Positions 26,924-37,722 of a stretch of 64,000 nt of DNA are shown one piece after another (within the stretch, counting starts at the first letter, position 1; each line of letters begins with the position of its first letter). The stretch comes from Agrobacterium tumefaciens (GTDB taxonomy: Bacteria; Pseudomonadota; Alphaproteobacteria; Rhizobiales; Rhizobiaceae): NCBI RefSeq assembly GCF_000834635.1, contig NZ_JXQV01000002.1:67001-131000 (forward strand), given 5' to 3'. The notes under the pieces were generated by a model. It was not told where the DNA came from, did no database searches, and was given only the letters and a program-made list of their open reading frames with translations. A program made the position numbers and the translations under genes.

Positions 26924-28219
26924 ATGGTTCAGTCGCTCCAGCTCGGCACGTCCAGCCAGGCAGACGAACAGAATGGCATGCGCCGACTCAACCGCTTGCC
27001 GATCATCATAGCAATCATTGTCGTCGTGATTTTTATCGGCGTTGTTGTCATTGGCCTGTCACTGCGCGGACTTTCTTTCAATCGTGGGAACTTCGATGAC
27101 GTTTCGAACAGCCCCGCGACTAGTTTCGGGGATCAACTCAAGCGCGGTATATCCGATGGAATTATTGGTGAGCCGGACAAACAGGAGGTTTTCCAACCGG
27201 CACCTGTCGAAATTGAAAAATCGGAGAAGCAGCAACCGATCGTCGAGCGCCAGTCAGTTGAGCGAGAAGAAAGTGGGCAAAGTCTCGAACCGGAAGAGGT
27301 CTGGAAGGCTCGCCTGAAGCGAGAGCAGGATGAACAGTACATGCGAGAGGCGCAGCGCCAACGTATGGCCCGCATTCAGGCTGGTGCCACAGCGCTCGAT
27401 TCGCCGCTTAAGGTCGACGTTTCGGATATCGATAGTACCGGGAATACCAAAAGTGACATTGGCCGACAGCCAGCCACCAGCGCTGCGAACAGGACATCCG
27501 ATCTATATGCTGCGGCACTACAATCTGGCTTGATGGGACAGAACGCAGATCAGAACGGGCAAGCATCGAAGGAGGATTTTTTCAACCAGGACATCAAGGA
27601 TCTCGGCTATCTGCCAAACCAGGTCGTGCCGCAGATGTCGCCCAATGAATTGAAGCGCGGATCGGTCGTTCCCGCCACATTGATCACTGGGCTCAATTCT
27701 GACCTACCCGGCCGCATAACTGCCCAGGTCAGCCAGAATGTCTACGATAGCGCCACCGGACGCCGGCTTCTCATCCCCCAGGGTGCAAAACTGTTCGGTC
27801 GCTACGATTCCGAGGTATCGTTTGGCCAGGAGCGCGTTCTCGTGGTCTGGACCGACCTTATATTCCCAAACGGATCTACTCTGCAAATTGGCGGCATGGC
27901 CGGCACGGACGCCGAAGGATATGGCGGCTTCCGGGACAAGGTAGATCGCCATCTGTGGAGGACCTTCGGTTCGGCAGCGCTGGTGGCAATAATTGGAAGC
28001 GGGATAGATATGTCTATGCCTCAAAGTTCGACGCTGGCAACGCAGAATACAGCTTCAGATGCCGCACGACGAAATTTTGCAGAGAGCTTCGGCCGGGTCG
28101 CGGAACAGACGATCTCGAAAAACCTGAACGTCCAGCCGACGATCCACATCCGTCCAGGGTACAAGTTTAATGTCCTCGTCGATCAGGACATTATTTTCCC
28201 GTCAAACTATCGCGGCTAA
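26924..28219 (+). CDS. trbI: Conjugal transfer protein TrbI (VirB10 family)
   Basis: TrbI spans both membranes and opens the outer pore. The 431-residue protein has one membrane helix at about residues 27-48 (IIIAIIVVVIFIGVVVIGLS), a Glu/Gln-rich periplasmic linker and the C-terminal VirB10 fold with VVPATLITGLNSDLPGRITA, LLIPQGAKLFGRYDSEV and a final RPGYKFNVLVDQDIIF. It closes the trb operon. Confidence 0.94.
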   Translation: MVQSLQLGTSSQADEQNGMRRLNRLPIIIAIIVVVIFIGVVVIGLSLRGLSFNRGNFDDVSNSPATSFGDQLKRGISDGIIGEPDKQEVFQPAPVEIEKSEKQQPIVERQSVEREESGQSLEPEEVWKARLKREQDEQYMREAQRQRMARIQAGATALDSPLKVDVSDIDSTGNTKSDIGRQPATSAANRTSDLYAAALQSGLMGQNADQNGQASKEDFFNQDIKDLGYLPNQVVPQMSPNELKRGSVVPATLITGLNSDLPGRITAQVSQNVYDSATGRRLLIPQGAKLFGRYDSEVSFGQERVLVVWTDLIFPNGSTLQIGGMAGTDAEGYGGFRDKVDRHLWRTFGSAALVAIIGSGIDMSMPQSSTLATQNTASDAARRNFAESFGRVAEQTISKNLNVQPTIHIRPGYKFNVLVDQDIIFPSNYRG

Positions 28220-28323
28220 ATCTCGCGATCAGCGGCTCCCCAGCGTCGAGCAGAGCAGAAACCATTCCGTGAGAAAACGTCATATTTCACACGTTTAGGA
28301 CTTGGAATACCCGCAAAAGCTGA

Positions 28324-29187
<864 letters not shown>

Positions 29188-29189
29188 CG

Positions 29190-29513
29190 TCAACCAGCGA
29201 CATCAGGGGCTACGTCCGGTACGTAGCCGAGTGCATCGATGATCTCCGAAAGTTCTTCCTGCTGGGCTGCGGACTTCTCTTGGCGCGCGGTATATTCTCG
29301 CTGCAGGCTCTCGACGACCGTTCTCGACAGCGTAGGATCAGATGAAGCGCGGGTCCACTCGTCATAAACAGCTTCGTCGGCAACGATAAGCCGGCGGTGC
29401 TCTTTGATCGCAGCAATCGCCAAAGCCTCCAGTTCTGATTTCTTCATAGAACCATAGCAGGATCGGCGTTTTTTTGTTTCGTCGTTGGTCTCAGACGAGT
29501 TCACGTCGTTCAC
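29190..29513 (-). CDS. traM: TraR antiactivator TraM
   Basis: The 107-residue protein has the TraM core: KSELEALAIAAIKEHRRLIV, then VESLQREYTARQEKSAAQQE and a C-terminal EIIDALGYVPDV. TraM binds TraR and prevents premature induction of conjugation. It is convergent with traR, the usual layout. Its first 20 residues are polar and poorly conserved. Confidence 0.9.
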   Translation of the reverse strand: MNDVNSSETNDETKKRRSCYGSMKKSELEALAIAAIKEHRRLIVADEAVYDEWTRASSDPTLSRTVVESLQREYTARQEKSAAQQEELSEIIDALGYVPDVAPDVAG

Positions 29514-29672
29514 CGATTCCCTCCCTCTTCAACACCTGACGCTTAAAACGAAATCCCTGTGAGCAACAGTCGTCTAGGCGATATTGCTTGATCTGTCTCT
29601 CATAAGTTTCTTTGTCAGTGCCGTTGTGTTGGCAAAATGCCGGACGAGTAATATCACGTGCAAAGTCGAATC

Positions 29673-29701
29673 GGAACTATAGTTCCTAGAATAATAGTTC
29701 C
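29673..29701. promoter_or_regulatory. Operator-like palindrome upstream of the XRE gene
   Basis: GGAACTATAGTTCC (29673-29686) is a perfect 14-base palindrome. ATAGTTCC recurs at 29694-29701, 15 bases on. The pair lies 22-50 bases before the XRE start codon, so autoregulation is likely. Confidence 0.6.
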
Positions 29702-29722
29702 GTTTCAGGCTCCGCTCTCGTC

Positions 29723-29929
29723 ATGGATCTCAATGAGGTCATGGCGATGAATTTGCGTCGAATACGTCATGGCAAACAACTGACGCAGGAGGAATTGGCG
29801 CACCGTACGGGCCTTAGTACGCGCCATATCGGTGCGATCGAGCGAGCCGAAATGTCTGCGACCCTCACCGTCGTTGGTCAGATCGCGGAGGTACTGGGTG
29901 TCGACCCTGCCGAGCTTGTGACGAAATGA
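29723..29929 (+). CDS. Small XRE-type helix-turn-helix regulator
   Basis: The 68-residue protein is almost entirely a Cro/C1-type DNA-binding domain: MNLRRIRHGKQLTQEELAHR, then TGLSTRHIGAIERAEMSATL and IAEVLGVDPAELV. It converges on the fic gene rather than preceding it, so it is not an obvious Fic antitoxin. The palindrome before it suggests autoregulation. Confidence 0.85.
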   Translation: MDLNEVMAMNLRRIRHGKQLTQEELAHRTGLSTRHIGAIERAEMSATLTVVGQIAEVLGVDPAELVTK

Positions 29930-30008
29930 AAGCCGTGCGCGTCGGATCTTAGTGCGTGTCATGGCCGGCCATGAGACCAATGGCAAAACGCAGCCGGGTT
30001 TGCCTGCT

Positions 30009-31574
30009 CTAGTTTTCTGTGCGGCCAGCAGTGGCTTGCGTGGCTGGTGCTGGCGCTTTAACCAGCTCGGAGACAAACTTCGTGAGGGGCACGATGTTTT
30101 CGTGCCCGCTCGCCTCTTCCAGGGCGTTCATATACTCGTCACGGCGCGCGACAGGAATAACTGTCCACGGCGCTCCGCACTCGGCAAGAAGTGCGTTCAT
30201 GATAAACCTCGCCGTTCGCCCGTTTCCATCTGGAAAAGGATGGATGTAGGTGAAGAGAAACGGAGCGACGATTGCCTTCACGCGCGCGTCGGGTTCCTCC
30301 GAAATGCTTTCAAACAGTGCATCCATGGCGTCCGCGATTGCGTGCGGCGGCAGGGGAACGTGAGAAGAACCTCTCAAATAGACGTTGTGCGACCGGTAGC
30401 CCGCAAGCTGGTGTGCCTTGACGATGCCGGCGGTGACGGAAGGGCTAAACATGGCTCGGAACCAGTCTTGATGCCTGGCCTCCAGCAATTCGCCGGACGG
30501 CGTCCCATCAAGTATCTTTTTGATGTCGTCGCGAACCTCCTCGAAGGCCAACCTGTATCCTTTGGCGGCAAGTGCGTTCTTTGTTTCGTAATCACGCGCA
30601 TCCGCATCCGGCTCCCACTGACCGTCTTGCACCCTCCGTATCAGCTCTTCAGAAACCTCGTAGCCCTCGATTGAAAGGGAATTGAGGGCGTCTGCCACAT
30701 AGCGCTCATCGATGGTGGCGATATAATCGTCCCGGTCGTTGATACGGACTTGCTCGAATCCGATGTAATTGAGGGCGTCTTTCCGCATTCTCGCCCAGAG
30801 GTTCTTGATCCGGGTAGCCGACGGTGCCTGAGTTCGTCGTGCATCCAGCGTGATCAGATCCACTGCCGGGTCGAAAGGGTCATCCTCGTGCGGATTGTAG
30901 CCCGCCGCTTCCAGCGTCTTGATGATGGTGTCCGCGTCCCTTGTTCGGCCAAGATGGCGCAGTGCTCCCGCAACGCGTCCGCCGACGTGACTCCTGCCGC
31001 CGTCCAGGAGGTATTGAAGCAACGTGCTTGTTCCGCGGATTGAGCCAATGACCGCGATGACATCGGTCGCCGAGTTTTTCCATGACTCGGGAGACAAGTT
31101 GCAGGTCGCCTCTTCCATAGGCATCAATCTCAATCGTTCTCTCGTCTCGGCGGGTTCGTTTCCCTTTGAGCGCAGCAGGTAGAGCGACGTGTTGCTCGGT
31201 AGTTTCACAAGCTGATTGTTGGCTTTCGGGCTTCTGACAATGACCTGCGCCGGAATGGAATGGTTTTCGGACCATACAGCCACGGATGCCTCCGCAGAGA
31301 GCCGCCATTCATCTGCGAAGCGGTCGTCGAGATACTTTGCAACAAATTCCCAATAGACGGTGCTCCAGGCAGCATCTATCCTGTTGTTAGCGGACGGCCG
31401 CGAGTTCACGGCGAGCCAGCCCTTCATGATTTCCTCAAGGAACCCGTTGTCTTGCAGTCGTTCCCGGTGGACACGGCTGAGCTCTTCGGATTTCACCACC
31501 GATCGGGTGCCGTTCTGCGTCACTCCCCTCAGTTCAGCCAGGGATGCCGCGAGCAGTTCGTTGGGTTTCGCCAT
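30009..31574 (-). CDS. Fic domain protein with AbiEi-like N-terminal region
   Basis: The 521-residue protein carries a complete Fic motif, HPFPDGNGRTAR, at residues 445-456; His445 is catalytic. Such enzymes usually transfer AMP to target proteins. The N-terminal region (SEELSRVHRERLQDNGFLEE, then IMKGWLAVNSRP) resembles the winged-helix part of AbiEi-like regulators. No clear (S/T)xxxE(G/N) inhibitory motif was found and no antitoxin gene precedes it. GGAGG lies 8 bases before the ATG. The 24-bp repeat array sits just upstream, so its expression may be controlled there. Confidence 0.85.
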   Translation of the reverse strand: MAKPNELLAASLAELRGVTQNGTRSVVKSEELSRVHRERLQDNGFLEEIMKGWLAVNSRPSANNRIDAAWSTVYWEFVAKYLDDRFADEWRLSAEASVAVWSENHSIPAQVIVRSPKANNQLVKLPSNTSLYLLRSKGNEPAETRERLRLMPMEEATCNLSPESWKNSATDVIAVIGSIRGTSTLLQYLLDGGRSHVGGRVAGALRHLGRTRDADTIIKTLEAAGYNPHEDDPFDPAVDLITLDARRTQAPSATRIKNLWARMRKDALNYIGFEQVRINDRDDYIATIDERYVADALNSLSIEGYEVSEELIRRVQDGQWEPDADARDYETKNALAAKGYRLAFEEVRDDIKKILDGTPSGELLEARHQDWFRAMFSPSVTAGIVKAHQLAGYRSHNVYLRGSSHVPLPPHAIADAMDALFESISEEPDARVKAIVAPFLFTYIHPFPDGNGRTARFIMNALLAECGAPWTVIPVARRDEYMNALEEASGHENIVPLTKFVSELVKAPAPATQATAGRTEN

Positions 31575-31618
31575 GTGGGCCTCCGGCGACGCCGTGTGAG
31601 GAGTGGACCATGTCTTGT

Positions 31619-31762
31619 AGTTGCACTAATTTGACGCTTTTTACAAACACTAATAACATGCTTTGGAATTTCACTACTTTCATGTTCTTGAATTGCACTA
31701 TTTTGATGCTTTTGATTCGCACTAATTTTGCGCCTTGGACTCAAACTAGCATTTCATCTCGG
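31619..31762. repeat. Six tandem 24-bp direct repeats (iteron-like)
   Basis: The pentamer CACTA recurs at 31624, 31648, 31672, 31696 and 31720, with AACTA at 31744, exactly 24 bases apart. The unit approximates CACTANTTTNATGCTTTTGA plus five variable bases. The array is AT-rich against a GC-rich background. It lies between the traH stop (31798) and the fic start (31574), about 50 bases upstream of fic. Confidence 0.8.
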
Positions 31763-31797
31763 CGCGAACCGTCTCGAAAGGCGCGACGAACTCGATG

Positions 31798-32412
31798 CTA
31801 TTGCTGACCACCAATGCGCGACAGATCGATGCGTATCCCTGCCCGCCCAGCATCCTGCTCCGCCTCTGGCTTTTCCTCTCTTGATTCCGCGTCAGCGTCC
31901 TCCTCCTCGGCGGGGATCTTCTCTCTACTTTGCTGCGAAACACCAACCGGCGTTCCCGGATCCTCCGCCTGGAACACCCTCACGCCCTCGAACTCACCAG
32001 TCTTCCATGCGTAAATCGCATCCTCGAAAATCTGCGAGAAGACGTCTTTGCTCGTGGGGTTGCCATACCATTTCGCAACGATCCTGAGGACCTTGGCGAA
32101 CATCGCCGTGCCTTTGCGAAGGTTCTGGCAGGGGTCGACTAGATCGGGCTTCAAATCGGTAGCTTCCTTGACCCCAACGCCTGCGGGAAACTGCGTCAGG
32201 CCAACGCGGACGACAGCTTGGCCAGCATACCGCCGCACGATCGCAATCGCCTCCTCGGCCGATGCGGCTTTAGGAACGAGGATCAACCGGCCGCCAGTTT
32301 TCACGGTGACGGCGAGGGGATCGCTGGAGCCGGCGTCGGCTACGAACTGCTCCACGATCGCGAGATCGAGGGAAGGGTCTGCGCATTCTTTTATCAGGTC
32401 GGCGTCGAGCAT
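31798..32412 (-). CDS. traH: Conjugal transfer protein TraH
   Basis: The 204-residue protein matches TraH of Ti-type plasmids: LIKECADPSLDLAIVEQFVA, then LAVTVKTGGRLILVPKA, VGLTQFPAGVGVKEATDL, and a terminal GIRIDLSRIG. An acidic low-complexity stretch precedes the end. AGGAGG lies just before the ATG at 32412. It is the last gene of the traAFBH operon. Its exact function is not established. Confidence 0.92.
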   Translation of the reverse strand: MLDADLIKECADPSLDLAIVEQFVADAGSSDPLAVTVKTGGRLILVPKAASAEEAIAIVRRYAGQAVVRVGLTQFPAGVGVKEATDLKPDLVDPCQNLRKGTAMFAKVLRIVAKWYGNPTSKDVFSQIFEDAIYAWKTGEFEGVRVFQAEDPGTPVGVSQQSREKIPAEEEDADAESREEKPEAEQDAGRAGIRIDLSRIGGQQ

Positions 32413-32428
32413 GGGGCCTCCTTGGCGC

Positions 32429-33592
32429 TCAGGTGTTGAAGGCAATAACAAGCGGCTTTGCGAAGAGCTTTGCCCAGGCTGTGGCAGCTGCGCGCTGGAT
32501 CGCGACGATTGATGTCCCTCCGGTCCACCAGCCGTTTCCCACGGCAACGACAAAATCAGGGTCGTGCAGCATGGAATGGAGGATCGGCCAAACGATCAGT
32601 TGCTCGTAGCAGATCAGCGGCGCTGCCCGATTGGCACCGATCAGGATTACGGGGTTCGCAAAGAAATCCGCCCGTGCTCCACCGCTCTGCCCGAACAAGG
32701 ATCGCCATGGTTGCCACATCGCGCCAGGAACCGGCATGCGTTCCCGATAAACGATCCGGCCACCGCGGCTGTCGATCGCGACCAGGACATTGTTATACCC
32801 GGTAGCGTCAAGCAGCGCGGCACCAGCAATGGCCGTCGCCCCGCTTGCACGGAATGCGCCTGCCCAAAGCCGCTTGACTGTCGGTGTCCAGAAGCCAAGC
32901 GTACTTTCGGGAAGCACCACGTAGCTTGCTCCATCGCTGGCCGCATTCTGAAACGTTGCTCTCAAGTCACGTTGGCGTTGAAGACCGGCGTCCCGACCAA
33001 GTGAAGCGCCCATTTGCAGATCGACGCCGCGCCAACCCTCAGGTAGGGTCGGATCGGTCCAGATCGCGGCGGACCAAAGCCACAAGCCTGTCAAGGCAGT
33101 GGCAACAGCTGGCCAAGTGCGGGTTACGAGGCCCGCAAGGCCAGCTGTCATGAACGCAAGTCCCCACCATCCCCATCCCGGAAACACAACACCTGCGGCT
33201 GTGACGGGATGCGCCCAGCCCGTGATGCCGAATGGTGGGATGGCCATGACGCCTGCTGCCACAAGATAGCGAAACGGACGGACTCCGCTTTTCCTTGTCC
33301 AAAGCACAGTATGCACGGCAACGAAGCCCAACGACGCGCACAGCCAGAGCAACAAGCCCGGCCAGATATCAGACGAATAGAAAGCGGCGACGCCCTGTGG
33401 CAAACCTCGCGAGGCGGCCAGGAAATATCCGGCGGAGACAAATGCCGCCACCAATCTCGTTCGCGCGATTGACCAAAGAACGGGAAATCCCAGCGCGACC
33501 GGCAAAGGCAACGCGTGACCGCTCCAGCCAACCACGCCGATCGCGACGGAAGCGAAAACGAGTGTCATCGCCCGAAGGTACTCACGGCGCAT
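32429..33592 (-). CDS. traB: Conjugal transfer protein TraB (nitrilase/Lnt-like)
   Basis: The 387-residue protein has several N-terminal membrane segments and a C-terminal nitrilase fold like apolipoprotein N-acyltransferase. The expected catalytic residues are visible: Glu in [10 protein letters not shown], Lys or Arg near [11 protein letters not shown], and Cys in APLICYEQL. In pTi, TraB increases transfer efficiency. Its start lies 11 bases inside traF. Confidence 0.92.
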   Translation of the reverse strand: MRREYLRAMTLVFASVAIGVVGWSGHALPLPVALGFPVLWSIARTRLVAAFVSAGYFLAASRGLPQGVAAFYSSDIWPGLLLWLCASLGFVAVHTVLWTRKSGVRPFRYLVAAGVMAIPPFGITGWAHPVTAAGVVFPGWGWWGLAFMTAGLAGLVTRTWPAVATALTGLWLWSAAIWTDPTLPEGWRGVDLQMGASLGRDAGLQRQRDLRATFQNAASDGASYVVLPESTLGFWTPTVKRLWAGAFRASGATAIAGAALLDATGYNNVLVAIDSRGGRIVYRERMPVPGAMWQPWRSLFGQSGGARADFFANPVILIGANRAAPLICYEQLIVWPILHSMLHDPDFVVAVGNGWWTGGTSIVAIQRAAATAWAKLFAKPLVIAFNT

Positions 33593-34148
33593 AGGTGAGA
33601 ACCTCCTGCGCTAGACCGAGAACGCCGGAGGCGGGCACCGGACCGAAGTAGCGTGCGTCGTAAGAACCTGGAAACGAGGAGTAAAGGAAGACATGTCCTG
33701 GCGGAATGGTGCCACTCGGAAAGGGCGTCAACGACCGACCTTTTCCATCGCGCAGTGCGATATCTGAGGAGGGGGCCCTCCTTCCATCCACGCTCACGCT
33801 GTCGCCGATTTCAACATGTTGTCCTGCAACGGCGATCACTGTCTTAATCAACGGTGCGAAACCGCCTGGGCAGGAACCTGAGTGGAAATAACCTCGTGCC
33901 CTAGCTGCCCGCATCGCCACTGTTTCCGGTGGGCAGATGAACAAGAGGTCGTCGACTGCTGCCGGTCGATGAAGCGGGATGATACGCCACAGGCCGAGTG
34001 GCGCGCTCGGGGTCAGATTGATACGATAGCCGCCGGAGACGGCGGTCACCACCAGCAGGATGGCAGCTACGGCCATTATCGCCAGACCGACTATGGCTCG
34101 TCGCTGCTGAGCGGTCATGGCCCGGCGCGTTCCAGTTCCCGCCGTCAT
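33582..34148 (-). CDS. traF: Conjugal transfer peptidase TraF (S26 family)
   Basis: The 188-residue protein has an N-terminal membrane anchor ([20 protein letters not shown]) and the S26 signal-peptidase pattern with catalytic Ser in [13 protein letters not shown] and Lys in [13 protein letters not shown], then a final [21 protein letters not shown] segment. TraF matures or cyclises the TrbC pilin in related systems. Its ATG overlaps the traA stop. Confidence 0.93.
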   Translation of the reverse strand: MTAGTGTRRAMTAQQRRAIVGLAIMAVAAILLVVTAVSGGYRINLTPSAPLGLWRIIPLHRPAAVDDLLFICPPETVAMRAARARGYFHSGSCPGGFAPLIKTVIAVAGQHVEIGDSVSVDGRRAPSSDIALRDGKGRSLTPFPSGTIPPGHVFLYSSFPGSYDARYFGPVPASGVLGLAQEVLTYAP

Positions 34149-37100
34149 TTGAGCGAGAGCCCCTGGCTTTTCGTCTGTCGCAGGGTTTCTGCCTGTTTGA
34201 GCGCTTCGGTCGTTCGTTCATGCGCGCCAAGCTGCTGCACTGTCCGCATGGAATTCCAGGCGGACTGGACCTCCGCCTTCTGGCCGGTCGTCATGCCTGC
34301 TGTGACGGTCTCGAACGTCTTGCCGTCAGTGTCTTTCGCGGCCAAAGGCAGGAAGGTCCGTTCCCCGAAACGCTCGGACACAGCCCGGGCGAAGCCTTCG
34401 AGTTCGGCCTTCACCATTTTGTCGGCGAGCGCGAATTCGAGACCTGCGGGCAAATCGTTGCAATCGATGGCATCGCGCACGCGTTCAAGCGTTTGCCTGG
34501 CGGCTGGAGAGAGCGCCGGGATGTCGACAGAAACTTTCAGCCGGACCGCGCGCTCCTCGGCCTCATGTTTGACTTCGGCCTCGGCCCGCTCACGAAGGTA
34601 ACGTTGAAGATTTCTGGCGAGCGCCGGCACATTGGCGATGGCCTTTTCCCGGTCGTGCCTGTCGCCACGGCTGGCAAAAAGACCGGTCTTTCTCTTGAGG
34701 GCGCCGAAACTTTCTGGCTCGTGCGCGATTTTTGCCAGGGTGGACTGCGCGATCGATTGGTCCTTGATCATAGCATCGACATCGATAGCCTTGAAGGCTG
34801 CTTGCGGGTTCGCATAAACGAGATGAAAGCGGGTCGAGACGTCGTCCCATTGCGTCTTGAGGCCGGGGTCAGTGGTGAGCTTGTCCTCGACAGCCCGGTC
34901 GAGAGATTTGGGGAAGATGGTGATGCCTGATACCATGGGCCTGGCCTCCTTGATTGTATCGCTGATGGCGTGTTTGTTGCTGCCGCTGACCAATCCGAGC
35001 GCTGTGCCGATGGCGGCAAGACGGGCGCCGAGATCGGCGAGTTTGTGTTTCTGCCGGACGGCCCATTGGAGGCGATCCTGTGCGATTGTGCGGGCGACGT
35101 TCATGAGGTGCAGGCCGCGGGCCTCGGCAAATCGCAACGCGTGGCCGTAGAGCGCGCTCTGCTCGTAATCGAGGCTTGTTTCCTTGGCGTTTTGGCGCGA
35201 CAGCATCGCGATGAGGCCGCCCGCCTTGGCAAAGGAGCGACTGCCGTAGTAGACGGCGAGATCCTCACGGTGGCGGGTCATGGCCACATAGGTGAGATGC
35301 CGGTCCAACGAGAGGGATGCCAGGACTTTCACCCGGTCGACAGTGGCACCCTGGGCTTTGTGGATCGTCGTCGCATAACCATGATCGAGAGTGTTGTAGA
35401 CGCGCTGCTCGACCGTGACCTGGCGACGATGCTCGCCGTCTCCAACCTCGGCAACGATCCGGCCGGGTGCAGCCTCACGCACCTTTGCGAGCATGCCGTT
35501 CTTGACGCCAAGGCTGCCATCGTTCTTGAGGAACACGATCTGGTCGCCTGTGGCGAACATGCGAGATCCGTCCTCTGTCCTGAACACAAAGCCGTCTTCG
35601 AGAACACCGCGCTCGACCAGTCTGGCGCGGGCCATGTCGTTGAGCTTTCGCACGTCACGACGAAGGTGTGCGAGGATCAGGCTGATTTTGGAAGGATCGT
35701 AATCGCGATCCCAATCGGCGATCAGGCGCTCGACCGCCTGTGCCTTGAGGTCCGATCCCCTGACATGTCCATGTGCGCCATAGGCATCGACCGCCTGGCC
35801 GACGTTACCGCGCGCCAGGTCGAGCGAAGCGTCGCGCATCCACTGCTGGCGCTGACGATAGATCGTCTCGAGTTCGGCATAGCCGATGCGATCGGCGATC
35901 GCACGGAAGGCGGCACCCGCTTCGATCGGTTGAAGCTGTTGCGGATCGCCGACAAGGACGAGCTTGGCGCCGGTCTTGGTAACGGTTTCGACCAACAGCG
36001 CCATTTGCCGTGACGACACCATGCCGGCCTCGTCCAGCACGAAGACGCATCTGTCATCGAGCTGGTTGCGGCCCTGGTTCCAGCGAAGCTCCCACGACGA
36101 CAGCGTGCGGGAAACGATGCCCGCTTCCTTCTCCAAACCTTCGGCGGCTTTGCCAGCCAGGGCACCGCCGACCACACGATAGCCCGCCGCTTCCCAGGCT
36201 TCACGCGCCGCCTTCATCATCGTCGTCTTGCCAGCGCCGGCGCGGCCGATGACAGCGGCAATCCGCGCGGGCGCAGCGACATGGCTGATCGCCGTTCGCT
36301 GCTCATCCGACAGACGGGAATGGCGCACAAAGGTCGCCTGCAGCACAGCCTCACGAACGCCATGAGAGGGGCTGCCGGACAGCCAGATCGCACGATTGGC
36401 CATCCCGGCTTCAAGCCGGATCATCTCGCGCGTGGTGTACTTTGCTGGAGAACGAATGCCAGTCTTAAAGTTGATCCGCTCGCGTTCCAGCCGGAGCGCT
36501 TCAGGGTTTTGCAGAATGCGGACCATCAGACTTTGGAACAGAGCGACATCGTCGATATAGCGGTGCAGAACTTTAGCAACATCGCGTTCGTCGAAAACGC
36601 TCTTCTCGCGTGTGATCAGGTCGAGCACGATCTCCGGACGGCGCTGGATACGGCGGGCATTCTCGCTGCGACGCTGCTCCTGGATCTCGATGCGCTCGAG
36701 CTTGCTCGCAGGCCTTTGCTGCTTCCGATCGGTCTCCTCGGCCTTGCGCTCGATGGCTTTGGTGCCGACGCCGAGGTGAAGGGTTGGCTCGAGCTCGATC
36801 CCCTGCTTTTCGAAGGAACGGCCATCGATGCGGATATCGAGACCGGCAAGCGCCAGATGTCTGTTCTGGCAGGCAAACCAGCCGTCGCGAAACGCGTTGA
36901 AGTCCTGCGTGTCACCGGCCCATAGCTGATAGACGATCTTGCCGGCATCATTGCGGATTGGCGTGCCATCCGGGGCTGTTACCGCAACCTTCTTTGAACC
37001 GAAACCGTCTTCGGTCAGCGGACGCAATGTGGTCATGAGATGGACGTGGGGATTGCCGGGAGCGTCGTGATAGACCCAGTCCGCGACCATGCCCTTCGCG

Positions 37101-37471
37101 GTAATGTGGCTTGTCACAAAGTCGCGCATGAGCGCGATGTTCTGCTCGGCCGTCAACTCGAGCGGCAAGGCTATGGTGACGTCTTTGGCGAGTTGTGCGT
37201 CGGATCGCTTTTCGAAGTCCTCCACCTTGTTCCAGAACGCCTCGGATGCATCAGCTACCGAGCGATCGGCCATCATGCTGCGCACCCATTCCGGCACGCC
37301 ATCAGGGATCACGAACGCCTCATGCAGGAGCCCCTGCTTGCGGGTGTAGTCGATCGTCCGGGCTTCCCGCTCAAACTCCATCTTTGCGCAATGCCGGTAG
37401 GCCGCCGACAGCACGGCGCTGCGGCCGGAGCCACGGGCGACGATGCTGACGGAGAAGTGAGGGACGGCCAC
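34145..37471 (-). CDS. traA: Relaxase-helicase TraA
   Basis: TraA nicks oriT and unwinds the transferred strand. With the GTG start at 37471 the protein has 1108 residues and begins [20 protein letters not shown], like Ti TraA, and GGGAG lies 8 bases upstream. ATG 37528 would add 19 unusual residues. The MobA/MobL relaxase domain carries HVH of [14 protein letters not shown] (residues 142-144). A RecD/TraI-type helicase follows with Walker [22 protein letters not shown] and [14 protein letters not shown]. It heads the traAFBH operon and faces traC across oriT. Confidence 0.95.
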   Translation of the reverse strand: MAVPHFSVSIVARGSGRSAVLSAAYRHCAKMEFEREARTIDYTRKQGLLHEAFVIPDGVPEWVRSMMADRSVADASEAFWNKVEDFEKRSDAQLAKDVTIALPLELTAEQNIALMRDFVTSHITAKGMVADWVYHDAPGNPHVHLMTTLRPLTEDGFGSKKVAVTAPDGTPIRNDAGKIVYQLWAGDTQDFNAFRDGWFACQNRHLALAGLDIRIDGRSFEKQGIELEPTLHLGVGTKAIERKAEETDRKQQRPASKLERIEIQEQRRSENARRIQRRPEIVLDLITREKSVFDERDVAKVLHRYIDDVALFQSLMVRILQNPEALRLERERINFKTGIRSPAKYTTREMIRLEAGMANRAIWLSGSPSHGVREAVLQATFVRHSRLSDEQRTAISHVAAPARIAAVIGRAGAGKTTMMKAAREAWEAAGYRVVGGALAGKAAEGLEKEAGIVSRTLSSWELRWNQGRNQLDDRCVFVLDEAGMVSSRQMALLVETVTKTGAKLVLVGDPQQLQPIEAGAAFRAIADRIGYAELETIYRQRQQWMRDASLDLARGNVGQAVDAYGAHGHVRGSDLKAQAVERLIADWDRDYDPSKISLILAHLRRDVRKLNDMARARLVERGVLEDGFVFRTEDGSRMFATGDQIVFLKNDGSLGVKNGMLAKVREAAPGRIVAEVGDGEHRRQVTVEQRVYNTLDHGYATTIHKAQGATVDRVKVLASLSLDRHLTYVAMTRHREDLAVYYGSRSFAKAGGLIAMLSRQNAKETSLDYEQSALYGHALRFAEARGLHLMNVARTIAQDRLQWAVRQKHKLADLGARLAAIGTALGLVSGSNKHAISDTIKEARPMVSGITIFPKSLDRAVEDKLTTDPGLKTQWDDVSTRFHLVYANPQAAFKAIDVDAMIKDQSIAQSTLAKIAHEPESFGALKRKTGLFASRGDRHDREKAIANVPALARNLQRYLRERAEAEVKHEAEERAVRLKVSVDIPALSPAARQTLERVRDAIDCNDLPAGLEFALADKMVKAELEGFARAVSERFGERTFLPLAAKDTDGKTFETVTAGMTTGQKAEVQSAWNSMRTVQQLGAHERTTEALKQAETLRQTKSQGLSLK

Positions 37472-37539
37472 GGCGGAGTTCTCCCTGGTTGCGAACGACA
37501 TCAAAGGGTTCGTCGGGAGCGGCGGCATTATCAGGCTCT

Positions 37540-37600
37540 GTCAGCAACACGTCGCGCCAGCGACGTATAATTGCGCCCTTGGAAGCCGTCCTTCGAACGG
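37540..37600. other. oriT: Origin of transfer oriT (Ti/RSF1010 type)
   Basis: TAATTGCGCCCT at 37568-37579, followed by TGG, matches the nick-region core of Ti-plasmid and RSF1010-family oriTs. A perfect 7-bp inverted repeat, ACGTCGC (37549-37555) and GCGACGT (37560-37566), lies beside it, as expected for relaxase recognition. It sits between divergent traA and traC, its place in Ti plasmids. Confidence 0.85.
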
Positions 37601-37634
37601 CCGGGATCATTGACGAAAGCATCGCCGTTGGCGA

Positions 37635-37665
37635 TTGTAGGATTCACAGTAGTGCGTTCCGCACT
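37635..37665 (+). promoter_or_regulatory. lux-box-like element and hairpin in traA/traC region
   Basis: TTGTAGGATTCACAGTA (37635-37651) is identical to the minus-strand sequence at 17902-17918. Directly after, AGTGCG (37651-37656) and CGCACT (37660-37665) form a 6-bp hairpin with loop TTC. A TraR site here would activate traAFBH and traCDG together. Confidence 0.6.
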
Positions 37666-37722
37666 CCATTCCGAAAAACTGGGTTCGAAAGACAAGCTTT
37701 CTCACCCAGGAGACGATCGGAC

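Noticed and set aside
28270..28300. Imperfect dyad GTGAGAAA/TTTCACAC upstream of traR
   Set aside because: The arms have a mismatch and the spacing is irregular; no regulator can be named, so it is not listed as a site.
31534..31744. Short minus-strand frames with octapeptide repeats
   Set aside because: They arise from the 24-bp DNA repeats being a multiple of three. Two different frames look equally repetitive and neither has a good start, so I keep the array as a DNA repeat and mention the coding option only as an alternative.
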